Source: an uncultured Bacteroidia bacterium
GTDB lineage: Bacteria > Bacteroidota > Bacteroidia > Bacteroidales > F082
Length of the DNA stretch: 64,000 bases
Direction of reading: 5' to 3'
NCBI GenBank assembly: GCA_902767725.1
Contig: CACXIM010000005.1
Location: forward strand, 1 to 64,000
Below the pieces are notes generated by a model. That model saw only the letters and a list, made by a program, of their open reading frames with translations, did not search any database and was not told the DNA's origin. Positions 25,401 to 32,047 of the stretch are shown piece after piece (positions within the stretch are counted from its first letter, which is position 1; each line of letters begins with the position of its first letter). A program made the position numbers and the translations under genes.

Positions 25401-25490
25401 AAGTCAGCCTCCCATGTCATTTTTACGTGGGCATGTGCGAATGAAAAAATCTATGGGAGGTGGATAAAAGCGTCAACTCCAAAATAACCA

Positions 25491-25555
25491 TTTTCGGAAA
25501 GCATAGATCCCATGCCAGCGCACAACCTGCGCAGGGATAACATGCTTTCCGAAAA
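25491..25555. repeat. 65-nt palindrome at convergent junction
   Basis: Perfect 14-nt arms (ttttcggaaagcat and atgctttccgaaaa) enclose a second stem (tccc/aggga, gcgca/tgcgc). It lies between the convergent NamZ-like gene and the alarmone hydrolase gene, so it may end transcription from both sides even though T-tracts are short. Confidence 0.65.
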
Positions 25556-25564
25556 ACAAAAGAA

Positions 25565-26134
25565 TTATCCGAAAACCTCTTCAAGCAGCCTGACAAACTC
25601 CTGATAAGGAAGCGTCCCCGACAGTTCCGCCATGGCCTCGGCCAATGAACGATAGTACCATTCCACATCGGACTTGCCGTTTGGAGCATGGAAAAGGCCC
25701 CACACCTTGTCGCCGACCTGACAATAGTCCAATGCGATGCCTCGCATATTGGAGAGTTTGTCGCCAAGAGCAACCACCTTGCTATCGTAAGGCGCATCTG
25801 CCAATTGCCTGATTTGAATTGCCTTTCGTTCACGCCACGTTAAGCTTTCGTCCATGGGTGCCGTCTCATGCCGGACAAGTTCTGCTACACGATCTCCAAA
25901 CTTTTCCCGAATCTGTTCGATCGTCACTTCTGTGTCTTCAACGGTATCGTGCAAAACAGCTGCAGCCAACATTTCCTGGTCGTTGGTTATCGTGGCCACA
26001 ATGCTGGCGGCCTCCATGGGATGGATGATATAGGGATAAGCTTTTCCGCGTCTTTCCGTTCCTTTATGGGCTTCGGTGGCAAATATCACAGCCTTATCGA
26101 AAAAAACAGTATCCAATGGATTATTCATGGTCAA
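25565..26134 (-). CDS. HD-domain alarmone hydrolase (SpoT/Mesh1-like)
   Basis: A 189-residue stand-alone HD hydrolase. Residues about 15-75 match the (p)ppGpp hydrolase domain: FATEAHKGTERRGKAYPYIIHPMEAA, then AAAVLHDTVEDTEVTIEQI with the metal-binding His-Asp, and later KVVALGDKLSNMRGIA. It lacks synthetase, TGS and ACT domains, so it is a small alarmone hydrolase. It overlaps the start-side neighbour, a RelA/SpoT-type synthetase, by 4 nt, which suggests coupled translation of an on/off pair. It is the last gene of a five-gene operon with partner-switching proteins. Catalysis is inferred. Confidence 0.85.
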   Translation of the reverse strand: MTMNNPLDTVFFDKAVIFATEAHKGTERRGKAYPYIIHPMEAASIVATITNDQEMLAAAVLHDTVEDTEVTIEQIREKFGDRVAELVRHETAPMDESLTWRERKAIQIRQLADAPYDSKVVALGDKLSNMRGIALDYCQVGDKVWGLFHAPNGKSDVEWYYRSLAEAMAELSGTLPYQEFVRLLEEVFG

Positions 26135-27210
26135 ATGAGGTTGATTTTTTTTGCTTGTTCGGAGATGCGATGGGCACGCTGGGCGTTGTAGTTACTGGCT
26201 CCGTAAAGTGCCGTGAACAATTGTGTCAAGCCAGCCTCTCCAAAGCCTTTTTTGAGAATATAAACGATGCAGATGTTTTGCAATGCCACGGAATAGGCCA
26301 ATATATCGAGGCCTGTTCCAGCCAACTGCAAAAGTGCTAATTGGTAAGCTGCTTCCTCATATTCATCTCGTAAACGAACAATGTCACCGATGGTCTTCAT
26401 GCCCAATCGCAACAAAACCTTGTAATAAGGCATAAGGCTATCTTCGAATAACTCAGCTTGGTTGATGGCGGCAATCTTTTTGGCCAGTCGCATGAATGGC
26501 TTCAACTCAAGGAAGCTTCGGAAGGTGTCACCGTCAAGGGTCACCTCGTCGAAATTCCCACTAGCCACAAGGGCCTGCACCTTACGCCGATAGTCCGTGA
26601 TTTCCTTACGGATGCGACCAAACTGCTCGTCAGCTAACTCCAACATGCCTGCCAAACGGCTCATATCGCGCTGATACTCCAAAGGCACTTCCACATCGCT
26701 CTTGTATCCCATGTCGTGATACATATTGGCCCAAACATGCTGCAACGAACTGCGCATCTGCAACTCGAAGCGCATCTGATTCAGTTCTGGCATCGATGGA
26801 TTCTTATACATAGTCTCTGGAATGCGACAAATATAGTGCAGAGACATATAGCCGAAACGATCGATTTCCAACATCTTACGTTTATCAACAGAATTCTCCC
26901 AATCGATATCAAACATTTGTTCAACGAGTGCCGAGATGATGTCCACTTCGTTGCTGTAGAAAGTGATAATACGGATGCCCAGGATATCTGTAATGTCATC
27001 AAGTGAGTGATATTTGTAGCCTTTCAATTCCAACTTCCCAACGAGGCTGCTCTCCGATTTGATGCGAGATTCCAGGCCTGCTACGAGAATATGGTTTTCG
27101 TCGAGACAAGCGCGCAACTTTTCAACGACAAAAGTTCTCATTCTCTCGTACAGTGACATCTTTTCGCGATACTCATCGAGTATCATTTCGCAGTGCATGT
27201 CGAGTTTCAT
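26131..27210 (-). CDS. RelA/SpoT-domain (p)ppGpp synthetase-like protein
   Basis: A 359-residue protein. Residues about 25-205 form a RelA/SpoT nucleotidyltransferase domain: GLESRIKSESSL with substrate-binding basic residues, LDDITDILGIRII, FGYMSLHYI (the GYxSLH motif) and FELQMRSSLQHVWA with the catalytic Glu-X-Gln. The C-terminal ~150 residues are helical and unlike the TGS/ACT region of long RelA. This is a small alarmone synthetase with an extra helical domain. It lies 5 nt after a STAS gene and overlaps the hydrolase gene by 4 nt. It might be a housekeeping stress synthetase or a toxic one neutralised by its neighbour. Confidence 0.82.
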   Translation of the reverse strand: MKLDMHCEMILDEYREKMSLYERMRTFVVEKLRACLDENHILVAGLESRIKSESSLVGKLELKGYKYHSLDDITDILGIRIITFYSNEVDIISALVEQMFDIDWENSVDKRKMLEIDRFGYMSLHYICRIPETMYKNPSMPELNQMRFELQMRSSLQHVWANMYHDMGYKSDVEVPLEYQRDMSRLAGMLELADEQFGRIRKEITDYRRKVQALVASGNFDEVTLDGDTFRSFLELKPFMRLAKKIAAINQAELFEDSLMPYYKVLLRLGMKTIGDIVRLRDEYEEAAYQLALLQLAGTGLDILAYSVALQNICIVYILKKGFGEAGLTQLFTALYGASNYNAQRAHRISEQAKKINLI

Positions 27211-27215
27211 GGCAG

Positions 27216-27518
27216 CTAAATAATAGTGATGATATTGGTGAATCCTGTGATATCGAACACTTCCTTCACCATGGGGCTCATGTTGCGCATCACCATCTTG
27301 CCTTTGCGGGCAATAACACTTTTTTGTAGCATCAGAAAAATGCGTAACCCTTGCGACGAAGTGTAGGTCATTCCCGTGCAGTCGAAGTCGATGTCAGGGT
27401 TGTCGCCCTCCATCAATGAGGCAATGTCCTGCTGAAACTGTTCGGCATTGGTTGTGTCGACACGTCCATTCAGTGTCACAAAGGTTTTCTGGTCTTGTTT
27501 ATTAATTGTAACATCCAT
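27216..27518 (-). CDS. STAS-domain anti-sigma factor antagonist (RsbV/SpoIIAA-like)
   Basis: A 100-residue single-domain STAS protein. It opens MDVTINKQDQKTFVTLNGRVDTTNAEQ in pieces and has the phosphorylatable serine in YTSSQGLRIF, matching the D/T-S-S-G-L-R switch motif. In partner switching the unphosphorylated form binds and titrates the cognate RsbW-type kinase. The kinase and a SpoIIE-type phosphatase are encoded just upstream. There is no sigma-B in Bacteroidetes, so its downstream target is open; the adjacent synthetase gene starts 5 nt later. Confidence 0.88.
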   Translation of the reverse strand: MDVTINKQDQKTFVTLNGRVDTTNAEQFQQDIASLMEGDNPDIDFDCTGMTYTSSQGLRIFLMLQKSVIARKGKMVMRNMSPMVKEVFDITGFTNIITII

Positions 27519-27531
27519 AGTTTCAAACTTT

Positions 27532-27675
27532 TAACTAAAAACTCCTAACTAAAAACTCCTAACTAAAAACTCCTAACTAACAACTCCTAACTAATAACTC
27601 CTAACTAATAACTCCTAACTAACAACTCCTAACTAACAACTCCTAACTAACAACTCCTAACTAACAACTCCTAAC
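27532..27675 (-). repeat. Ten-copy 15-nt tandem repeat between kinase and STAS genes
   Basis: Ten units of ctcctaact plus a six-base variable part (aaaaa, aacaa or aataa type) with exact 15-nt period. On the transcribed strand each unit reads TTAGGAGTT, so it repeats a Shine-Dalgarno-like AGGAG and stop codons. The last unit supplies the TAG stop of the kinase gene. Units 1-3, 5-6 and 7-10 are homogenised groups, the sign of slippage or recombination. Confidence 0.9.
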
Positions 27676-28081
27676 TGCCCACTCTCTTCGTCATCGTCAG
27701 CACATTGTTCCCTTCCTCATACTTATAATTGAGGGTATCCATCATCTTCTTGCAAAGATAGATCCCTAATCCGCCAATTTTGCGGTCTTCTGCTGGCAGT
27801 GTGACATCAGGATCAGGCACCTCAAGCGGATTGAAAGGCACGCCAGCGTCGCGTAGCTCGACAGTCAGGATTAACGAATCGTGGTCAAGGTTGGTTCCCA
27901 CCTCCAGCCAACCTATACCACCCTCATAAGCATAGCGCACCACGTTCTCGACCGCTTCCTCGATGGAAAGCCGCAACTTGAAACGCAAAGCCTCATCAGA
28001 AGGCATGTCGGGAGATGCCATGAGGAAAGCAATAATTTCACTGCTCTTGTCTGTTATTGGGTTGAATCGTTTCTTAATCAT
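27671..28081 (-). CDS. RsbW/SpoIIAB-like serine kinase (HATPase_c)
   Basis: A 136-residue GHKL-fold protein. The N-box SIEEAVENVVRYAY (residues about 43-56), the G1 box ELRDAGVPFNP and the G2 box KIGGLGIYLCKKMMD (about 103-117) match anti-sigma factor kinases that phosphorylate STAS proteins on Ser. Length fits the family. It lies between the SpoIIE-type phosphatase gene (1-nt gap) and the tandem repeat that separates it from the STAS gene. Its output partner is not a recognisable sigma factor in this window. Confidence 0.88.
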   Translation of the reverse strand: MIKKRFNPITDKSSEIIAFLMASPDMPSDEALRFKLRLSIEEAVENVVRYAYEGGIGWLEVGTNLDHDSLILTVELRDAGVPFNPLEVPDPDVTLPAEDRKIGGLGIYLCKKMMDTLNYKYEEGNNVLTMTKRVGS

Positions 28082-28082
28082 T

Positions 28083-29138
28083 CTATTCTATTCTTAAACT
28101 CATAATCGTGATGTCATCGTTTTGTGGATTACCTGCGGCAAAAGCATTCACAGAAGCGTAAAGGTCTTCCACAATGGTTTTCTCATTGGAATTGTAGGGG
28201 TATGGAGACGTTTCAGGAAACGTCTCTACAAGATGTCTGGCCCATTGCATAAGGCGATCCTTACCGTATTGGGTCTGGTCCTTTTTTTCGGCCTCAGTTA
28301 CACCATCTGTATAGGCAATGATACGTGTACCAGCCTTCAAATCAATCTCTTCTGCCTCGTAAGCAAAGTCTTTAAACAAGCCTATGGCCAAGTTGGGTTT
28401 GGCATTCAGAAAATAAGGCTCGCCGTCAGGAGGAAAAACAAGGATAGGACAATGACCTGCATTGCAATACTCCATGTGGCGGGTCTTGAGATTGACACGA
28501 GCGACAAACAATGTGACGAACATCCCACTGTTGTTTGCCTCGCTGACGCTATCGTTGATGCGGCGAAGTGTCTTATCCAACGGCAAACCAAGACCGTCCA
28601 CAATGTGCAGAGTCGCATTGGTGATGGCCATCATCAGCGAGGCAGGCATCCCCTTGCCCGACACGTCACCAATGGCGAAATAGAGGATGTCGTCTTTGAG
28701 GTTGAAGTCATAAAGGTCTCCTCCCACTTCCTTTGCAGGATTCATGAGAGCAAAAAGCTGCGATGGGAAGTCGTTGTTCAGCATTCCCATTTGGATGTTG
28801 CGCGCCATATTGAGTTCCGACTCCATACGCTCGTTGGCCGTGGTAGTGGTCTGCAATTCGTCCGTAATAGGTCGCGTCTTAGTGCGTATGATACGACGAC
28901 ATGCAAAAAACAACACCAAGAGACTCACCAGTGCAATCACAATCAAGGCGATTTGCATTTCTGAAGAATGGAGCAAAAACCTCAAAGGATCTTCAGGCAA
29001 CATTGAGGTTCTACGGACCTCCCTACCAAGGATGACATTGGAAACCACAGAAACAGCCACTTGTGACACGACAAAAATGGCTGATGCAACTCCAAGTATG
29101 GTCCAACTTAACCGACTGGCAAACGATTTCCTTTTCAT
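28083..29138 (-). CDS. Membrane SpoIIE/RsbU-type PP2C phosphatase
   Basis: About 351 residues. Two membrane helices (about 12-38 and 60-82) flank a short extracytoplasmic loop; a linker helix with ERMESELNMARNIQ leads to a SpoIIE/PPM phosphatase domain with EVGGDLYDF, FAIGDVSGKGMPASLMMA, YCNAGHCP, AYTDGVTEA and NPQNDDITIM metal-binding motifs. Such phosphatases dephosphorylate STAS proteins. The start at 29138 (MKRKSFASRLSW) is chosen because a promoter box at 29168-29175 excludes the farther ATG at 29195; the ATG at 29156 is possible. A REP-like palindrome is built into its coding sequence near residue 305. Confidence 0.85.
   Translation of the reverse strand: MKRKSFASRLSWTILGVASAIFVVSQVAVSVVSNVILGREVRRTSMLPEDPLRFLLHSSEMQIALIVIALVSLLVLFFACRRIIRTKTRPITDELQTTTTANERMESELNMARNIQMGMLNNDFPSQLFALMNPAKEVGGDLYDFNLKDDILYFAIGDVSGKGMPASLMMAITNATLHIVDGLGLPLDKTLRRINDSVSEANNSGMFVTLFVARVNLKTRHMEYCNAGHCPILVFPPDGEPYFLNAKPNLAIGLFKDFAYEAEEIDLKAGTRIIAYTDGVTEAEKKDQTQYGKDRLMQWARHLVETFPETSPYPYNSNEKTIVEDLYASVNAFAAGNPQNDDITIMSLRIE
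28191..28232. repeat. In-frame REP-like palindrome in phosphatase gene, family C
   Basis: Inside the phosphatase gene lies attgtaggggtat, then ggagacgtttcaggaaacgtctctacaa in pieces, with arms gagacgtttc/gaaacgtctc. It encodes VETFPETSPYPYNSN, between two phosphatase motifs. The same type of sequence (gagacgcg/cgcgtctctacaa) occurs as a spacer at 37424-37450, so this looks like a mobile palindrome captured in frame. Confidence 0.65.
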
Positions 29139-29167
29139 GAATGGTACATATTCCATTAAAAACCATG

Positions 29168-29195
29168 CAAAGGTACGAAAACTTGTAAAAATCAA
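29168..29195 (-). promoter_or_regulatory. Probable promoter of partner-switching/alarmone operon
   Basis: The minus strand reads TTG, 17 nt, TACCTTTG. The -7 box is a full match and the spacing is slightly short. It lies in the divergent region shared with the phosphotransferase gene, whose own TACTTTTG -7 box is at 29216-29223. Confidence 0.5.
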
Positions 29196-29239
29196 CTGGT
29201 TTCTTGTTTTTTTTCTACTTTTGTCGAAAAAATACGAAC

Positions 29240-30073
29240 ATGGAAGCCATCAAAATCTCATTGGACGATTACGTCCTTTCCGGTGGTGGTGCCAACGGAG
29301 AAAGCTACGACCACAAGACCGACCCATCAATCATGCTTAAGCTCTATTTCCCAGGGAAAATACAACAACCATTGGACGAGATGAGACTGGCACGAAAGGT
29401 CTATGAAATGGGAATCCCGACGCCAGAGCCGGGCGACTATGTGGTGACCGACGACAACCGCTATGGCATCCGTTTCCACCGCATTCTTGGCAAAACCTCC
29501 TATTCGCGCGCTACAGCCGACCATCCAGAGAAGGTGCAGCAATATGCCGAAGAGTTTGCTGAAATGTGCCTCCATCTCCACTCCACGCACGTCGACACCT
29601 CACAGTTTGAAAACGTGAAAGAACGCTATTATCGTCTGTTGGCGCAGAACCGCTTCTTCACATCAATCGAAAAAGACAAGATTTCGAAATTCATCGCCGA
29701 CGTTCCTGACACCGATACGGCCATCCATGGCGACTTGCAGTTCTCCAATGCCATCTTCACCACCGACCAACGCTATTTCATCGACCTTGGTGACTTCTGT
29801 TACGGCAACCCGCTTTTCGACGTGGGCATGGTTTATTTGTGCTGTTGCCTCAGCGACGAAGCTTTCATCAAAGAGGTTTTTCACATGGACAAATCCATCT
29901 CAACCAAGTTTTGGGAATGCTTCGCTCCTGCCTATTTTGGCAGCGACCGCTCGCTCAAAGATATCGAAGAAGAAATCAGGCCCTTCTCAGGTCTGAAGAC
30001 ACTCATTATCGAGCGCGACACACAACGACCAATGCCAGAGTTCCGCGAGGCTTTGTCAAGGATTTTGGATTAA
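29240..30073 (+). CDS. APH-like phosphotransferase (TIGR02172-type)
   Basis: A 277-residue kinase-like protein. The start at 29240 (MEAIKISLDDYVLSGGGANGES) follows a TACTTTTG box and drops a non-conserved 12-residue extension. The N-terminal lobe has a glycine-rich loop, MLKLYF with the likely ATP-binding Lys, and the C-terminal lobe has IHGDLQFSNAI (catalytic HGD) and YFIDLGDFCYGNPLFDVG (metal-binding Asp). It belongs to the aminoglycoside/choline phosphotransferase superfamily; Bacteroidetes and Fibrobacter have a paralogous set with unknown small-molecule substrates. Antibiotic resistance should not be assumed. A shared hairpin terminator follows the stop. Confidence 0.8.
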   Translation: MEAIKISLDDYVLSGGGANGESYDHKTDPSIMLKLYFPGKIQQPLDEMRLARKVYEMGIPTPEPGDYVVTDDNRYGIRFHRILGKTSYSRATADHPEKVQQYAEEFAEMCLHLHSTHVDTSQFENVKERYYRLLAQNRFFTSIEKDKISKFIADVPDTDTAIHGDLQFSNAIFTTDQRYFIDLGDFCYGNPLFDVGMVYLCCCLSDEAFIKEVFHMDKSISTKFWECFAPAYFGSDRSLKDIEEEIRPFSGLKTLIIERDTQRPMPEFREALSRILD

Positions 30074-30077
30074 GGAC

Positions 30078-30108
30078 AAAAAAAGGGCCGCCAAGTCACG
30101 GCAGCCCT
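30078..30108 (-). terminator. Intrinsic terminator of aminotransferase gene
   Basis: On the minus strand agggctgcc, a 7-nt loop and ggcggccct are followed by seven T residues, 21 nt after the aminotransferase stop. On the plus strand it also follows the phosphotransferase stop by 4 nt, but without a good T run. Confidence 0.8.
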
Positions 30109-30128
30109 ACGAATCAAGTTGATTACTA

Positions 30129-31349
30129 TTACTTTCTCAATCTACCAGGATACACCCTCAAGGCTTCCTCAAGACACTTGATAGCCGCCTTCAAGTCATC
30201 GATGCAGATGCAATAGGTGATACGAGCCTGATGGCGTCCCTTCTCAGGATCGGCATAGAAGCCCGTGGCAGGAGCCAGCATCACCGTGGCACCATTGTAG
30301 CTGAAGTCGGTGAGCAGCCACTGGCAGAACTTGTCGCTATCATCGACGGGAAGGTCGATAACGGTGTAGAAAGCGCCCTTCGGCATCGGGCAGAAGCATC
30401 CCGGAATCTTGTTGACACCCTCGACGATGACGTTACGGCGGGCGATGTATTCGTTATAAACACCGTCAAAGTACGACTGCGGAGTCTCGACGGCAGCCTC
30501 GGCAAAGATTTGACCGAAGCTCGGTGGCGACAGACGGGCCTGAGCCAAACGCATAGCGATGGCATAGACTTCACTATTGCGAGTCACCATGCAACCTACA
30601 CGGGCACCACAGGCACTATAACGCTTCGACACGGAGTCGAATAGGATGGTATTGCGCTCCAAACCTTCAAGCTGCATCACACTGAAGTGCTTATGTCCAT
30701 CGTAGCAGAACTCACGGTACACCTCGTCGGCGAAGAGATACAAGTCATACTTCTTGACCAAACCAGCCACCTTAAGCAGTTCCTCATGGGTGTAAAGATA
30801 ACCCGTGGGGTTGTTGGGGTTACAGATCATGATGGCTTTGGTGCGAGGTGTAATGACTTTCTCGAATTCCTCGATGGGAGGCAGGGCAAAGCCCGTCTTG
30901 ATATCACTAGGGATAGTGACAATCTTGGCATCGCACAACTTGGCGAAGGTGTTATAGTTGGTGTAGTATGGCTCTGGGATGATGATTTCGTCGCCTGGGT
31001 TCAGGCAAACCGTAAAAGCCATTTGCAAGGCTTCACTACCGCCCGTAGTGACGATAATCTGGTTGGGCGTCACATCAATGCCGTGACGGTGGTAATAGTT
31101 GCACAACGCACGACGATAAGAGGGGATGCCAGCCGAATGGCTATATTCCAGCACACCATTGGTTGCAGGAAGATCACGCGCAATCTCAGACAAAGCCTTC
31201 AAAGCACCTTTGGGGGTCTCGATGTCAGGCTGACCGATGTTGAGGTGATACACGTGAATACCGCGTTCTTTGGCGGCATCGGCGAAAGGAACAAGTTTAC
31301 GAATTGCCGACTGCGGCAACTCCATACCTTTATTGGAAATTTGTGGCAT
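30129..31349 (-). CDS. PLP-dependent class I/II aminotransferase (aspartate-type)
   Basis: A 406-residue fold-type I aminotransferase. Visible: HLNIGQPDIETP near the N-terminus, VTTGGSEALQMAF for phosphate binding, PEPYYTNY with the stacking Tyr, CNPNNPTGYLYT, YLFADEVYREFCYDG with the Asp that binds the pyridine nitrogen, and SVSKRYSACGARVG, with the PLP Lys in SVSK. The C-terminus has the substrate Arg region. Aspartate or aromatic amino acid aminotransferase is most likely; exact substrate is not clear. A hairpin terminator lies between it and the upstream DUF1573 gene, so it has its own promoter. Confidence 0.9.
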   Translation of the reverse strand: MPQISNKGMELPQSAIRKLVPFADAAKERGIHVYHLNIGQPDIETPKGALKALSEIARDLPATNGVLEYSHSAGIPSYRRALCNYYHRHGIDVTPNQIIVTTGGSEALQMAFTVCLNPGDEIIIPEPYYTNYNTFAKLCDAKIVTIPSDIKTGFALPPIEEFEKVITPRTKAIMICNPNNPTGYLYTHEELLKVAGLVKKYDLYLFADEVYREFCYDGHKHFSVMQLEGLERNTILFDSVSKRYSACGARVGCMVTRNSEVYAIAMRLAQARLSPPSFGQIFAEAAVETPQSYFDGVYNEYIARRNVIVEGVNKIPGCFCPMPKGAFYTVIDLPVDDSDKFCQWLLTDFSYNGATVMLAPATGFYADPEKGRHQARITYCICIDDLKAAIKCLEEALRVYPGRLRK

Positions 31350-31367
31350 AGGGTTTTGTTTTTGTAT

Positions 31368-31402
31368 AAAAAGCCATCTAACGCAAACATTAGACGGCTT
31401 TT
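31368..31402 (-). terminator. Intrinsic terminator of DUF1573 gene
   Basis: On the minus strand aaaagccgtctaa, a loop and ttagatggcttttt form a stem with one mismatch, followed by a short T stretch. It lies 24 nt after the DUF1573 stop and before the aminotransferase start. Confidence 0.7.
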
Positions 31403-31425
31403 ATGATAATAACATGATTAATTTC

Positions 31426-31884
31426 TTAATGGTTGTTGACGGGTGAGCCACTGCCGAAATCGTTCTTTTTCTCCGGCATGGCTTCGGCGGTCTGCTCAAG
31501 CACACGACCTTTAATACGCAACACTACGGTCGAGTTCTTGAGGGCGTTCGAGGTGACGGTAACAGTTTTGTTGATGGCACCTGCGCGGTTGGTACGATAG
31601 GTCACCTTGATGACTTCCGACTCACCGGGAAGGATAGGCTCGTTGGGCCACGAAGGGATGGTGCAACCACAGCTCGACTTGGGTTTCTGAATCAACAGAG
31701 GCTCATTACCAGTGTTGGTGAAACGGAACTCACATTCGCCATTGCCATTGAAAGGCACATCACCATAGTCGTGGACGACTTTCTCAAACTCGATTTCAGG
31801 TCCGATGGCAGCCTTGCTGTCTTGCGCCTTGGCAGCTCCAACCATAAGGAGCATGATGCCAAGCAGATAAATCACTTTCTTCAT
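31426..31884 (-). CDS. Secreted DUF1573 protein
   Basis: A 152-residue protein with a signal peptide (MKKVIYLLGIMLLMVGAAKA, cut after AQ) and one DUF1573 domain, an immunoglobulin/MSP-like fold with the motifs FEKVVHDYGDVPFNG, FRFTNTGNEPLLI and KSSCGCTIPSWP. The CGC pair is characteristic. DUF1573 proteins are abundant in Bacteroidetes and their role is unknown; an envelope location is expected. A TAATTTTG box lies at 31909-31916. Confidence 0.85.
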   Translation of the reverse strand: MKKVIYLLGIMLLMVGAAKAQDSKAAIGPEIEFEKVVHDYGDVPFNGNGECEFRFTNTGNEPLLIQKPKSSCGCTIPSWPNEPILPGESEVIKVTYRTNRAGAINKTVTVTSNALKNSTVVLRIKGRVLEQTAEAMPEKKNDFGSGSPVNNH

Positions 31885-31990
31885 TTTGTTATGATTTTAA
31901 AATTGTTGCAAAATTAGTAATTATTATTGTATGAAGTTCAAAACTTACTTATTTTTCAAACAAATTTTCTTATTCTCAAAAACCGTACCA

Positions 31991-32027
31991 AAAAACAATC
32001 CCCCAAGAAAACCTTGAGGGATTGTTT
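31991..32027 (-). terminator. Intrinsic terminator of hppA
   Basis: On the minus strand aaacaatccctcaagg, a short A-rich/T-rich loop and cttgggggattgttttttgg form a stable stem with a T run. It lies 21 nt past the hppA stop. Confidence 0.8.
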
Positions 32028-32047
32028 CGTTTTTTAGAAAAGCTACT

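Noticed and set aside
27532..27675. CRISPR array
   Set aside because: Units are 15 nt with no spacers and no cas genes; it is a simple tandem repeat.
29240..30073. Aminoglycoside resistance gene
   Set aside because: Only the general APH fold motifs are visible; the substrate cannot be inferred and paralogous sets in Bacteroidetes are unlikely to be resistance genes.
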